Of a stretch of DNA of 64,000 bases, positions 29,044 to 38,944 are shown in pieces. Source of the DNA: Xanthomarina spongicola (GTDB lineage: Bacteria > Bacteroidota > Bacteroidia > Flavobacteriales > Flavobacteriaceae); NCBI RefSeq assembly GCF_003148645.1, contig NZ_QGGP01000003.1:186001-250000 (forward strand), read 5' to 3'. Both the position numbers and the translations under genes were made by a program. Every line of letters starts with the position of its first letter. Position 1 is the first letter of the stretch. The notes beneath the pieces were generated by a model that was given only the letters and a program-made list of their open reading frames with translations, had not been told where the DNA came from and did not search any database.

Positions 29044-30503
29044 TGACATTAAAAGACATATTATATAAGGTAACCCTCAATGCAGTTGTTGGTAGTACTA
29101 GTGTGTCTATAAAGCATATTGATTTTGATTCTAGAAATATTTCTAATAAGGATGCATTTGTAGCTATTAAAGGAACCGTTTCAAATGGTCATGAATTTAT
29201 TGATAAAGCAATTAGTCAAGGAGCTGTTGCAATTATTTGTGAAGAATTACCAGATAATATTAAAGAAGGAATTACTTATATAGAAGTAGATAGTTCTTCA
29301 CGAGCGTTAGCTATTATGGCTTCCAACTATTACCAGAACCCTTCTACAAATTTAAAGCTTGTTGGTGTTACAGGAACAAATGGAAAAACAACCATAGCTT
29401 CATTGTTATATCAGTTATTTAAAAAAGCTGGTTTTAAAGTCGGTTTGCTATCAACTGTAAAAATTATGGTTGATAATAAAGAATACAGAGCCACGCATAC
29501 AACACCAGATTCTTTAACAATTAATAAATATTTAAAGAAAATGAATGATGAAGGAGTAGCTTATTGTTTTATGGAAGTAAGCTCTCATGGTATTCATCAA
29601 AATAGAACTGAAGGTTTACATTTTGAAGGAGGAATATTCACAAACTTATCTCACGATCATTTAGATTATCACGACACATTTTCAGAATATAGAGATGTCA
29701 AAAAATCATTTTTCGATAACCTACCTGCTTCAGCATTTGCTTTAGTAAATGTAGATGACAAAAATGGTTTGGTTATGCTTCAAAATACAAAAGCGAAAAA
29801 AATTACATACGCTTTAAAAGGCTATGCAGATTATAGAGCACAAATTTTAGAAAATCAGTTAAATGGCTTGTTGCTTAAAATAAATGAAAGTGAAGTATGG
29901 ACTAGATTAATTGGGAATTTCAATGCTTATAATGTACTGGCTATTTATGCAGCTGCTGAATTATTAGGTCTTGAGAAAGTAGAAAACTTAAGAATTATAA
30001 GTGAATTAGAAAGTGTAGATGGAAGATTTCAATATTTCATTTCAGATGAAAAAATTACGGCTATAGTTGATTATGCACATACACCTGATGCTTTAAAAAA
30101 TGTATTAGAAACCATAAATAGTATTCGTACTAAAAACGAAGAATTAATTACTGTTTTTGGTTGTGGTGGAAATAGAGATAAAACAAAACGTCCTAAAATG
30201 GGACACATTGCTTCTGCTTTAAGTACCAAAGTAATCATTACAAGCGATAACCCTAGAAACGAAGTTCCAGAAACCATTATTGATGAAATTGAAAAAGGCA
30301 TAGAGCCACAAAATTTCAAAAAAATAGTTTCGATAACAGATAGAAAACAAGCTATAAAAACGGCTTGCCAGATGGCAAATCCAAACGATATTATTCTAAT
30401 TGCAGGTAAAGGTCATGAAACGTATCAAGAAATTAAAGGAGAGAGATTTGACTTCGACGATTATAAAATAGTACAAGAATTTTTAAAACAATTACAAAAA
30501 TAA
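29040..30503 (+). CDS. murE: UDP-MurNAc-tripeptide synthetase MurE (meso-DAP type)
   Basis: MurE adds the third residue to the UDP-MurNAc dipeptide. The 487-residue protein contains the Mur ligase ATP motif [14 protein letters not shown] (about residue 112), the SSHGI and [10 protein letters not shown] segments, and the specificity motif DNPR (in [10 protein letters not shown], about residue 403), which is diagnostic for meso-diaminopimelate rather than lysine. A second ATG directly follows the first. The gene overlaps ftsI and is 2 bp from mraY. Confidence 0.96.
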   Translation: MMTLKDILYKVTLNAVVGSTSVSIKHIDFDSRNISNKDAFVAIKGTVSNGHEFIDKAISQGAVAIICEELPDNIKEGITYIEVDSSSRALAIMASNYYQNPSTNLKLVGVTGTNGKTTIASLLYQLFKKAGFKVGLLSTVKIMVDNKEYRATHTTPDSLTINKYLKKMNDEGVAYCFMEVSSHGIHQNRTEGLHFEGGIFTNLSHDHLDYHDTFSEYRDVKKSFFDNLPASAFALVNVDDKNGLVMLQNTKAKKITYALKGYADYRAQILENQLNGLLLKINESEVWTRLIGNFNAYNVLAIYAAAELLGLEKVENLRIISELESVDGRFQYFISDEKITAIVDYAHTPDALKNVLETINSIRTKNEELITVFGCGGNRDKTKRPKMGHIASALSTKVIITSDNPRNEVPETIIDEIEKGIEPQNFKKIVSITDRKQAIKTACQMANPNDIILIAGKGHETYQEIKGERFDFDDYKIVQEFLKQLQK

Positions 30504-30505
30504 CT

Positions 30506-31747
30506 ATGCTGTATTACCTATTCGAATATTTAGAAAAGCAATTTCAGATTCCTGGAGCATCACTCTTTGGTTTTATAACTTTTAGAGCTGCTATGGCAAT
30601 AATTCTCTCATTGCTTATTTCTACAATATTTGGTAAACGGATTATTAGATTTTTGCAAAAACAACAAGTTGGAGAAACCATAAGAGATCTTGGTTTAGAA
30701 GGCCAAGTAGAAAAAGCTGGTACTCCAACTATGGGAGGAATCATCATTATTCTCGCGACACTTATACCAGTATTATTATTAGCGAAACTGGAAAATATAT
30801 ATATAATCCTATTAATAGTAACAACACTATGGATGGGAACCATTGGGTTTATTGATGATTATATTAAAAAATTTAAAAAAGATAAAGAAGGATTAAAAGG
30901 ACGTTTTAAAGTGCTTGGTCAAGTTGGATTAGGAATAATAGTTGGTACAACACTATACTTCCATCCAGATGTAACACTTAAAGAAAAGTTGCCAATAGAG
31001 CAACAGCAAGTAATATTAGCTGCTGATGCGAATGTGTCTCCTTCAAAGCTTTTCGAAGCTGAAGAACGCTCAACCAAAACAACCATTCCTTTTGTAAAAT
31101 CTAATGAGTTTGATTATGCTGATATTATTTCTTGGGTCAATCCAGCTTGGGCAAAATATGCTTGGATTATTTTTATTCCAATTGTCATTTTTATAATAAC
31201 TGCAGTTTCAAATGGAGCCAATTTAACCGATGGAATCGATGGCCTCGCAGCAGGAACATCAGCAATAATAGTACTTACATTAGGCATCTTTGCTTGGGTT
31301 TCAGGTAACATCATTTTTTCAGACTATCTCAATATTATGTATATCCCGAGAGTTGAGGAAATTACCATATATATAGCAGCTTTTGTTGGTGCTTTAATTG
31401 GATTTTTATGGTACAATACCTATCCAGCACAAGTGTTTATGGGAGATACTGGAAGTTTGACTATTGGAGGGATTATAGCTGTAATTGCTATTGCAGTTAG
31501 AAAAGAATGGCTTATACCTGTGTTGTGTGGTATTTTCTTAGCTGAAAATTTATCAGTGGTTATGCAAGTAAGTTGGTTTAAATATACCAGAAAGAAATAT
31601 GGTGAAGGAAGACGCATTTTTAAAATGTCTCCTTTACATCATCACTATCAAAAATCAGGATATCATGAAAGTAAAATAGTTACTAGGTTTTGGATTGTTG
31701 GAATCTTGTTAGCTATTATTTCAATTGTGACCTTGAAGATTAGATAG
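30506..31747 (+). CDS. mraY: Phospho-MurNAc-pentapeptide transferase MraY
   Basis: MraY transfers phospho-MurNAc-pentapeptide to undecaprenyl phosphate to make lipid I. The 413-residue protein has about ten membrane helices, the catalytic aspartates in [10 protein letters not shown] (about residue 116) and [13 protein letters not shown] (about 240), the FMGDTGSL motif (about 312) and the SPLHHHYQ loop (about 373). A loop of some 45 residues at 155-200 makes it longer than the 360-residue E. coli enzyme, as seen in other Bacteroidota. A dispersed repeat separates it from murD. Confidence 0.96.
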   Translation: MLYYLFEYLEKQFQIPGASLFGFITFRAAMAIILSLLISTIFGKRIIRFLQKQQVGETIRDLGLEGQVEKAGTPTMGGIIIILATLIPVLLLAKLENIYIILLIVTTLWMGTIGFIDDYIKKFKKDKEGLKGRFKVLGQVGLGIIVGTTLYFHPDVTLKEKLPIEQQQVILAADANVSPSKLFEAEERSTKTTIPFVKSNEFDYADIISWVNPAWAKYAWIIFIPIVIFIITAVSNGANLTDGIDGLAAGTSAIIVLTLGIFAWVSGNIIFSDYLNIMYIPRVEEITIYIAAFVGALIGFLWYNTYPAQVFMGDTGSLTIGGIIAVIAIAVRKEWLIPVLCGIFLAENLSVVMQVSWFKYTRKKYGEGRRIFKMSPLHHHYQKSGYHESKIVTRFWIVGILLAIISIVTLKIR

Positions 31748-31752
31748 AGTTT

Positions 31753-31781
31753 TGTCATGCTGAGCTTGTCGAAGCATCTCA
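31753..31781. repeat. Dispersed short repeat between mraY and murD
   Basis: The sequence TGTCATGCTGAGC...GTCGAAGCATCTCA is an imperfect inverted repeat of a type scattered through Flavobacteriaceae genomes. It fills most of the 46-bp gap within the dcw cluster. It is related to the elements at 7471-7504 and 41509-41537. Confidence 0.75.
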
Positions 31782-31793
31782 AAATATAAAAAA

Positions 31794-33131
31794 ATGAAAA
31801 AACAAAGATTAGTCATATTAGGTGGAGGAGAAAGTGGTGTTGGAACAGCGCTTTTAGGAAAAGCAAAAGGCTTTGAAATTTTTGTTTCAGATAAAGGAAT
31901 AATAAAAGAGAAATATAAAGAAGTTCTTATACATAATGAGATTGAATGGGAAGAAGAAACCCATACAGAATCAAAGATTCTGAATGCAGATGTGGTAATG
32001 AAAAGTCCAGGAATTCCAGATAAAGCGCCTTTGGTAAAACAAATTCGAGAAAATGGCATTCAAGTAGTTTCAGAAATTGAATTTGCAGCTAAATATACCA
32101 ATGCAACAATTGTTGGAATTACTGGAAGTAATGGTAAAACAACTACAGCTTCATTAACGCATCATATTCTAACTCAAGAATTAGAAGTTGGTTTGGCTGG
32201 TAATATTGGAGACAGTTTTGCAAAACAAATTTTAGAAAAAAATTACCCAAACTATGTGTTAGAAATTAGCAGTTTTCAGTTAGATGATATTGTTGATTTT
32301 AAACCATATATAGCAGTAATTACAAATATTACTCCAGACCATTTAGATAGATATAATTATGAATTTGAAAACTATATCGCTTCAAAATTTAGAATCGCTT
32401 TAAATCAAACAAAAGAAGATTATCTGATTTACGATGCAGACGATCAAGTCATTTTAGATTGGTTAGATAAACACCCAGTTCAATCCACATTATTACCATT
32501 TTCATTAGTGAAAAAAATTGAAAATGGCGCGTATTTAGAAAATGATAATATTAAAATAACAATAGATAACAACCAAATAGACATGTCAACAAAGGACTTA
32601 GCGTTACAAGGAACACACAATATTAAAAATGCCATGGCTGCTTCAACAGTCGCACATTTATTAAGAATTAGAAAACAAACAATTAGAGAGAGTTTAGAGA
32701 ATTTTCATGGAGTTGAACACAGATTAGAAAATGTATTGAAAATCAATAAAGTTCAGTATATAAACGACTCGAAAGCAACTAATGTAAATGCAACATATTA
32801 CGCATTGGAAAGTATGGATGCGCCAACAGTTTGGATAGTTGGAGGTCAAGATAAAGGAAATAATTATCAAGAATTATATCCTTTTGTTAACGAAAAAGTA
32901 AAAGCTATTATTTGTCTTGGTGTGGATAACGAAAAGCTATTGGAAAATTTTAGCTCTATGGTAGATGTTATTATTGAAACTCAATATATGAGTGAAGCAG
33001 TAAAAATAGCTTATAAGTTAGCTGAAGCAGGCGATAATGTGTTGTTGTCTCCAGCTTGTGCAAGCTTCGATTTATTCGAAAATTATGAAGATAGAGGAAG
33101 ACAATTTAAAGATGCAGTAAGAAATTTATAA
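31794..33131 (+). CDS. murD: UDP-MurNAc-L-alanine:D-glutamate ligase MurD
   Basis: MurD adds D-glutamate to UDP-MurNAc-Ala. The 445-residue protein has the N-terminal Rossmann motif ILGGGESGVGTALLG, the ATP-binding GITGSNGKTTTASL (about residue 107), the VLEISSFQLDD segment and the NITPDHLDRY motif (about 180), all MurD features. Its start follows the dispersed repeat by 12 bp, and it is the only dcw gene here separated from its neighbour by such an element. Confidence 0.96.
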   Translation: MKKQRLVILGGGESGVGTALLGKAKGFEIFVSDKGIIKEKYKEVLIHNEIEWEEETHTESKILNADVVMKSPGIPDKAPLVKQIRENGIQVVSEIEFAAKYTNATIVGITGSNGKTTTASLTHHILTQELEVGLAGNIGDSFAKQILEKNYPNYVLEISSFQLDDIVDFKPYIAVITNITPDHLDRYNYEFENYIASKFRIALNQTKEDYLIYDADDQVILDWLDKHPVQSTLLPFSLVKKIENGAYLENDNIKITIDNNQIDMSTKDLALQGTHNIKNAMAASTVAHLLRIRKQTIRESLENFHGVEHRLENVLKINKVQYINDSKATNVNATYYALESMDAPTVWIVGGQDKGNNYQELYPFVNEKVKAIICLGVDNEKLLENFSSMVDVIIETQYMSEAVKIAYKLAEAGDNVLLSPACASFDLFENYEDRGRQFKDAVRNL

Positions 33132-33163
33132 AAACAAAATAATAGAATTAATGTCCTAAAAGG

Positions 33164-34357
33164 ATGAAAGGTATTTTCAATAACATAAAAGGTGATAGAT
33201 TAATTTGGGCAATTGCAGCATTGCTAGCAATTTTCTCGTTCCTACCTGTTTATAGTGCAGCAAGTAATCTAGCTTATGTTGGTGAAAGTGGAAATACCTT
33301 TTCTTTTTTCTTAAAACACCTTATGCATTTATTTCTTGGCTTTACTATTATGTATGGTGTTCATAAAATACCATATCGATATTTTAGAGGTTTGTCTATA
33401 GTATTAATTCCTGTTGTTTTAGTGTTATTGGTAATTACTATGTTACAAGGCACTACTATAGAAGGTGCAAATGCAAGTAGATGGATACAAATTCCATTAG
33501 TAAACATGTCGTTCCAAACGTCAACATTTGCTTTTGTTGTTTTAATGGTCTTTGTGGCAAGATATATGTCTAAAATAAAAGATAAAGAAATTACTTTTAA
33601 AGAATCTATTTTACCACTTTGGATACCAGTGTTTCTTGTTTTAATCCTTATTCTTCCAGCTAATTTTTCAACAGCTGCAATCATGTTTTTAATGGTTGTT
33701 ATGTTAGTTTTTTTAGGTGGATATCCAATAAAATATTTAGCAGTTATTATTGGAACTGGTATAGTAGCGCTTCTGTTTTTTGTTTTAATAGCAAAAGCAT
33801 TTCCAGATGTCATGCCAAATAGAGTTGATACTTGGATGAGTAGAATTGAAAATTTCTCAGATGGAGGAGATACAGAAGCAGATTATCAAATTGAAAAAGC
33901 TAAAATTGCTATAGCTTCTGGAGGCATTCAAGGTGTTGGGCCAGGAAAAAGTATACAGAAGAATTTTTTACCTCAATCCTCTTCAGATTTTATTTACGCT
34001 ATTATAGTTGAAGAATATGGCTTAATTGGAGGTTTTGTATTAATGATATTTTATCTGTGGTTGCTATTTAGAATTGTAATTGTATCGCAAAAAGCAGATA
34101 CCATTTTCGGTAAGCTATTAGTGCTAGGTGTTGGTTTGCCTATTGTATTTCAAGCATTAATAAATATGGCAGTTGCCGTAGAATTGTTTCCAGTAACTGG
34201 ACAAACCTTACCCTTAATAAGTAGTGGAGGAACATCAATTTGGATGACCTGCTTAGCATTAGGAATTATTTTAAGTGTAAGTGCAAAAAGAGAAGAAATA
34301 AAAGAACAAGAAGATAAAGAAGACAATCCGTTAGAAATTCTTTCGGAAGCTTTATAA
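33164..34357 (+). CDS. ftsW: Septal peptidoglycan polymerase FtsW
   Basis: A SEDS-family glycosyltransferase that polymerises lipid II at the septum with FtsI. The 397-residue protein has about nine to ten membrane helices and the SEDS pattern: a [11 protein letters not shown] loop (about 101), the RVDTWMSRI segment with [21 protein letters not shown] (about 222-266), and [17 protein letters not shown] (about 345). The C-terminal tail is acidic (Glu/Asp/Lys). Position between murD and murG is canonical. Confidence 0.95.
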   Translation: MKGIFNNIKGDRLIWAIAALLAIFSFLPVYSAASNLAYVGESGNTFSFFLKHLMHLFLGFTIMYGVHKIPYRYFRGLSIVLIPVVLVLLVITMLQGTTIEGANASRWIQIPLVNMSFQTSTFAFVVLMVFVARYMSKIKDKEITFKESILPLWIPVFLVLILILPANFSTAAIMFLMVVMLVFLGGYPIKYLAVIIGTGIVALLFFVLIAKAFPDVMPNRVDTWMSRIENFSDGGDTEADYQIEKAKIAIASGGIQGVGPGKSIQKNFLPQSSSDFIYAIIVEEYGLIGGFVLMIFYLWLLFRIVIVSQKADTIFGKLLVLGVGLPIVFQALINMAVAVELFPVTGQTLPLISSGGTSIWMTCLALGIILSVSAKREEIKEQEDKEDNPLEILSEAL

Positions 34358-34374
34358 AATATAAAAGATTAAAA

Positions 34375-35478
34375 GTGTCAAATAAAAAGGAATATAGAAT
34401 TATTTTATCAGGAGGAGGAACTGGGGGACACATCTATCCAGCCATTGCTATTGCTAATGAAATTAAGCAACGTTATCCTGATGCCGAATTTTTATTTGTA
34501 GGTTCTAAAGATAGAATGGAAATGGATAAAGTGCCTCAAGCTGGTTATCAGATTGAAGGTCTTTGGATCTCTGGAATTCAACGAAAATTTACTATAAAGA
34601 ATTTAAGCTTTCCTTTTAAACTTATAAATAGTTTGTTTAAAGCAAGAAAAATTATCAAAAGGTTTAAACCAAATGTAGTTATTGGAACTGGAGGATTTGC
34701 AAGTGGTCCATTGTTGCAAGTGGCTACTTCAAAAGGAATTCCTAGTTTGATACAAGAGCAGAATTCTTTTCCTGGAATAACAAATAAGCTATTATCTAAA
34801 AAGGCCAGTAAAATTTGTGTGGCTTATGATGGTTTAGAGCGTTTCTTTCCAGAAAGCAAAATTATTAAAACTGGAAATCCAGTAAGACAAGGCTTATTAG
34901 ATATCGATTCTAAAAGAGATGAAGCTAAAAAAGTATTCGCTCTTGAAAAAGATAAAAAAACACTTTTTGTTTTAGGAGGAAGTTTAGGAGCTAGACGCAT
35001 TAACGAGTTAATTGAAAAAGAACTCGACTTTATACTAAGTCTCAATATACAAGTAATCTGGCAATGTGGAAAGTTGTATTACGATAAGTATAAAATATAT
35101 AATAATACCAAACACGTTCAGGTTCATGAATTTATAAATAACATGGATTTTGCTTATGCAGCTTCAGATATTATTATTTCAAGAGCTGGAGCAAGTTCGG
35201 TTTCAGAATTATGTATAGTTGGTAAGCCGGTTATTTTTATTCCTTCACCAAATGTGGCTGAAGACCATCAAACAAAAAACGCCATGGCTATTGTTAATGA
35301 AAATGCTGCGTTATTAATAAAAGAAGCCGATTTAGAAGTTGATTTCGAAAATAAGTTTTCGCAATTAATATTATCTGTTGAAAAGCAAAACGAATTAAGT
35401 GAAAATATAAAAAAGTTAGCATTAGTAAATGCTACAAAACAAATAGTGGACGAAATAGAAAAGCTATTAAAGAATTAA
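34375..35478 (+). CDS. murG: UDP-GlcNAc:lipid I N-acetylglucosaminyltransferase MurG
   Basis: MurG converts lipid I to lipid II at the cytoplasmic face. The 367-residue GT28 enzyme starts with GTG; residues 8-27 contain the [18 protein letters not shown] donor/acceptor loop. [11 protein letters not shown] (about 101), [10 protein letters not shown] (about 128), [11 protein letters not shown] and the C-terminal [11 protein letters not shown] motif (about 265) are all present. The TAA stop shares one base with the murC ATG. Confidence 0.96.
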   Translation: MSNKKEYRIILSGGGTGGHIYPAIAIANEIKQRYPDAEFLFVGSKDRMEMDKVPQAGYQIEGLWISGIQRKFTIKNLSFPFKLINSLFKARKIIKRFKPNVVIGTGGFASGPLLQVATSKGIPSLIQEQNSFPGITNKLLSKKASKICVAYDGLERFFPESKIIKTGNPVRQGLLDIDSKRDEAKKVFALEKDKKTLFVLGGSLGARRINELIEKELDFILSLNIQVIWQCGKLYYDKYKIYNNTKHVQVHEFINNMDFAYAASDIIISRAGASSVSELCIVGKPVIFIPSPNVAEDHQTKNAMAIVNENAALLIKEADLEVDFENKFSQLILSVEKQNELSENIKKLALVNATKQIVDEIEKLLKN

Positions 35479-36833
35479 TGAATTTAGACAATATACATAA
35501 CGTTTATTTTATTGGAATTGGTGGCATTGGCATGAGCGCTTTGGCCAGATATTTTCATGCAAAAAATAAACGTGTTGCAGGATACGATAAAACCCAAACA
35601 GATATTACTGATGGTTTAGAATCTATAGGTATTCAAGTTCATTTTAAAGATTCTGTAGCTAATATTCCTGATGCATTTTTAAATTACGATACCACTTTGG
35701 TGGTTTACACACCTGCAATTCCAAAAGATAATATGGAGTTGGTTTATTTTAAAAACGAACCAAGTTTTACAGTCTTAAAACGGTCTCAAATTTTAGGAAT
35801 AATTACCGAAAACACATACTGTTTAGCTGTAGCTGGAACTCATGGAAAGACTACTACCACAAGTATTTTAGGACATCTGCTTAACGAATGCAACGTTCCT
35901 GTAACAGCTTTTCTAGGAGGTATCAGCGAAAATTACAATTCAAATTTAATATTAAATGGAACAGAAGTTTCTGTAGTAGAAGCAGATGAATTTGATAGAT
36001 CATTCTTAACTCTTTCGCCAGATTTAGCTTGCATTACTTCAATGGATGCAGATCATTTAGATATTTATGGTGATGCTTCAGAATTAGTAAAATCTTTTGA
36101 AGATTTTTCAAAAAGAGTTAAGGAAAACGGTAAACTGTTTGTTAAAAACGGATTGCCTTTAAAAGGAATTACTTATGGAATTGAAGATAGTTCAGACTAT
36201 GCAATTCAAAATATAAAAATAGAAAAAGGTGCCTATGTTTTTGATGTAAATACACCAAAAACAACACTTGAAAATTTACAATTTAACCTACCTGGTAGAC
36301 ATAATCTGTCGAATGCATTAATAGCCTTGGCGATGGCTGTAGAGTATGGTTGCCCTCACCAGCAGCTCGCCAAAGCTTTAGCATCTTACAAAGGAGTTAA
36401 GCGTAGATTTTCTTATCATATTAAAACAGAAGATTTAGTTTTTATTGATGATTATGCACATCATCCAGAAGAAATAAATGCTGTACATCAGGCTGTTCGA
36501 GAAATGTATCCTGAAAAGCAAGTTTTAGCAATTTTTCAGCCACATTTATTTAGTAGAACCAGAGATTTTGCAGACGATTTTGCTAAAAGTCTTTCAAAGT
36601 TCGATAACATCTTATTATTAGAAATCTATCCAGCTAGAGAGCTACCAATAGAAGGTGTCAGCTCGAAATGGTTATTAGATAAAATTGAAAACAATAACAA
36701 ACAGTTAATAAATAAATCTGAGATTATTTCAAAAATAAAAGAAAGCAAAGCACAAATAATATTGACAATTGGTGCTGGAGATATTGGAGAAGAAGTTAAA
36801 CATATAAAACAAGCTTTAAGTGTTGCGAGTTAA
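35478..36833 (+). CDS. murC: UDP-MurNAc:L-alanine ligase MurC
   Basis: MurC starts the stem peptide by adding L-alanine. The 451-residue protein has the nucleotide-sugar binding GIGGIGMSALARYF motif, the ATP loop GTHGKTTTTSILG (about residue 120), EADEFDRSFL, and DDYAHHPEEI with the conserved His pair (about 325). The end overlaps the ftsQ start. Confidence 0.96.
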   Translation: MNLDNIHNVYFIGIGGIGMSALARYFHAKNKRVAGYDKTQTDITDGLESIGIQVHFKDSVANIPDAFLNYDTTLVVYTPAIPKDNMELVYFKNEPSFTVLKRSQILGIITENTYCLAVAGTHGKTTTTSILGHLLNECNVPVTAFLGGISENYNSNLILNGTEVSVVEADEFDRSFLTLSPDLACITSMDADHLDIYGDASELVKSFEDFSKRVKENGKLFVKNGLPLKGITYGIEDSSDYAIQNIKIEKGAYVFDVNTPKTTLENLQFNLPGRHNLSNALIALAMAVEYGCPHQQLAKALASYKGVKRRFSYHIKTEDLVFIDDYAHHPEEINAVHQAVREMYPEKQVLAIFQPHLFSRTRDFADDFAKSLSKFDNILLLEIYPARELPIEGVSSKWLLDKIENNNKQLINKSEIISKIKESKAQIILTIGAGDIGEEVKHIKQALSVAS

Positions 36834-37542
36834 TTGGAACTACATAAAAATGATTGGTTTACTAGGAATAGTAATATTTCTATATGCTTTTTCAACAGTA
36901 AAAAATATTGAAAGAAAAGTGTCTGAACCTGTTATTAAATTCAAAGGAGATAACAACCTTTTCTTAACACATGAGAATGTTAGTAAATTGTTAATACAAA
37001 AAAATCAAAGTGCTAAAAATAAGTCGAAAGAAACTTTAGATTTGAATGAATTAGAAACTGCCCTGAATTCTAATCAAATGGTTAAGTCGGCTCAAGTGCA
37101 TTTATCAGTAAATGGGATACTTACAGCCGAAATTGAACAGAAAAAACCTATAGCAAGAGTACGTACAAATGCATCATATTATATCGATGATCAGGGAACT
37201 TATATGCCTTTGTCATCAAATTATACTGCTAGAGTGCCTCTTGTAACTGGACAAATTGAAAAAAATAATTTAGCAAATGTTTTTAAAATAGCACAGAAAG
37301 TAAATGAAGATGAATTTTTAAAAAAACATGTTATTGAAATTCATCAAACAGAAAAAAATACAATTTTTTTAAAATTTAGACAATACAATTTTACAGTTCA
37401 ACTAGGAAGTTTGAAAAATTTAGACAAGAAAATCATGAATCTAAAAGCATTCTATAATAAAGCGTTAAAAGAGAAATCTCTTAATAATTATGCGAATGTA
37501 AACTTACAGTTTGAAAGTCAGGTTGTGTGTACTAAAATATAA
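36820..37542 (+). CDS. ftsQ: Division protein FtsQ
   Basis: A 240-residue bitopic protein with a short basic cytoplasmic start, one membrane segment (about residues 11-27) and a periplasmic part holding a POTRA-like segment (about 40-110) and the FtsQ domain. It scaffolds the divisome. The start is uncertain: GTG at 36820 or TTG at 36823, the latter giving M-R-V-N-W, close to related proteins; both lie within the end of murC. The call rests on topology, size and the murC-ftsQ-ftsA order. Confidence 0.88.
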   Translation: MLRVNWNYIKMIGLLGIVIFLYAFSTVKNIERKVSEPVIKFKGDNNLFLTHENVSKLLIQKNQSAKNKSKETLDLNELETALNSNQMVKSAQVHLSVNGILTAEIEQKKPIARVRTNASYYIDDQGTYMPLSSNYTARVPLVTGQIEKNNLANVFKIAQKVNEDEFLKKHVIEIHQTEKNTIFLKFRQYNFTVQLGSLKNLDKKIMNLKAFYNKALKEKSLNNYANVNLQFESQVVCTKI

Positions 37543-37545
37543 ACT

Positions 37546-38853
37546 ATGGAAAACAATATAGCAGTAGGATTAGACATAGGAACCACAAAAATTGTGGCCA
37601 TGATTGGTCGTAAAAATGAATATGGAAAAGTAGAGATTTTAGGTATAGGAAAATCTAAAAGTCTTGGTGTCCATCGAGGTGTAGTTAATAACATTACACA
37701 AACAATTCAGTCCATACAACTTGCTGCTCAAGAAGCAGAAGCAGCTTCTGAATTTAAAATTGAAGATGTTACTGTTGGAATAGCAGGTCAACATATTAGA
37801 AGTTTACAACATAGCGACTATATAACCAGACCAAATTCTGAATTAGTTATAGATGAAGAAGATATTGAGAGATTAATAAATCAAGTACATAAACTGGTTA
37901 TGCTTCCTGGAGAAGAGATAATCCATGTATTACCACAAGAATATAAAGTAGATGGTCAAGCCGAAGTTAAAGAGCCAATTGGTATGTATGGAGGCAGATT
38001 AGAGGCAAATTTCCATGTGGTAGTTGGACAAGTGTCATCTATTAGAAATGTTGGACGTTGTATTAAAAGTGCTGGATTAAATTTAGAAGGCATTACACTT
38101 GAGCCACTAGCTTCAGCTAATGCTGTTTTAAGTCAGGAAGAAAAAGAAGCTGGTGTAGCTCTTATTGATATAGGAGGTGGAACTACAGATTTAGCAGTAT
38201 TTAAAGATGGCATAATTCGTCATACAGCTGTTATACCTTTTGGTGGAAATGTTATTACAGAAGACATAAAAGAAGGTTGTTCAATAATTGAAAAACAAGC
38301 CGAATTATTAAAAATAAAATTTGGTTCTGCATGGCCAGGAGAAAATAAAGAAAACGAAATTGTATCTATTCCTGGTTTAAGAGGTAGAGATCCAAAAGAA
38401 ATAACTCTTAAAAATCTATCAAAAATTATTCATGCTAGAGTAGTAGAAATAGTTGAGCAAGTATACGTAGAAATAAAAAATTACGGTCACGAAGAGCAGA
38501 AGAAGAAACTTATTGCTGGAATTGTACTAACTGGAGGTGGAGCTCAATTAAAGCATTTAAAACAACTAGTAGAATATATAACTGGTATGGATACCAGAAT
38601 TGGTTTCCCAAACGAGCATTTGGCTGGAGATAGTGACGATGAAATTACAAGCCCTCTCTATGCCACAGCAGTTGGACTAGTTATGGATGGTTTAAAAAGA
38701 CAAGAAAGAAGAAGAGCAGAAAAGGTAGAAGAAGAGGTTATTGAAGATATAGTAAATGAAGTTGAAGAAGAACCAAAGCAAAAACCAGAAAGACGTTCTT
38801 TCTTAGATAAATTAACAGAAAGAGTGAAAGATTTTTTAGATAACGCAGAGTAA
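37546..38853 (+). CDS. ftsA: Cell division protein FtsA
   Basis: FtsA is the actin-like protein that tethers FtsZ to the membrane. The 435-residue protein has the phosphate-1 motif GLDIGTTKIVAMIG at the start, the SHS2 (1C) domain insert after about residue 85, the phosphate-2 motif ALIDIGGGTTDLAVF (about 206) and the adenosine motif VLTGGGAQLKHL (about 326). A long charged linker leads to the C-terminal amphipathic membrane-targeting helix (RRSFLDKLTERVKDFLDN). Confidence 0.96.
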   Translation: MENNIAVGLDIGTTKIVAMIGRKNEYGKVEILGIGKSKSLGVHRGVVNNITQTIQSIQLAAQEAEAASEFKIEDVTVGIAGQHIRSLQHSDYITRPNSELVIDEEDIERLINQVHKLVMLPGEEIIHVLPQEYKVDGQAEVKEPIGMYGGRLEANFHVVVGQVSSIRNVGRCIKSAGLNLEGITLEPLASANAVLSQEEKEAGVALIDIGGGTTDLAVFKDGIIRHTAVIPFGGNVITEDIKEGCSIIEKQAELLKIKFGSAWPGENKENEIVSIPGLRGRDPKEITLKNLSKIIHARVVEIVEQVYVEIKNYGHEEQKKKLIAGIVLTGGGAQLKHLKQLVEYITGMDTRIGFPNEHLAGDSDDEITSPLYATAVGLVMDGLKRQERRRAEKVEEEVIEDIVNEVEEEPKQKPERRSFLDKLTERVKDFLDNAE

Positions 38854-38944
38854 TTCTAAAAATCAAAAAAAAAGTATATAAAATTAATCCAAATAGATAT
38901 TTATAATATCTCAAAAAGTAATAGATCATTAAAACCCGAAATTC

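Noticed and set aside
33361-33813. 150-codon minus-strand reading frame opposite ftsW
   Set aside because: It is an antisense shadow of a clear core gene, without signal, domain or promoter.
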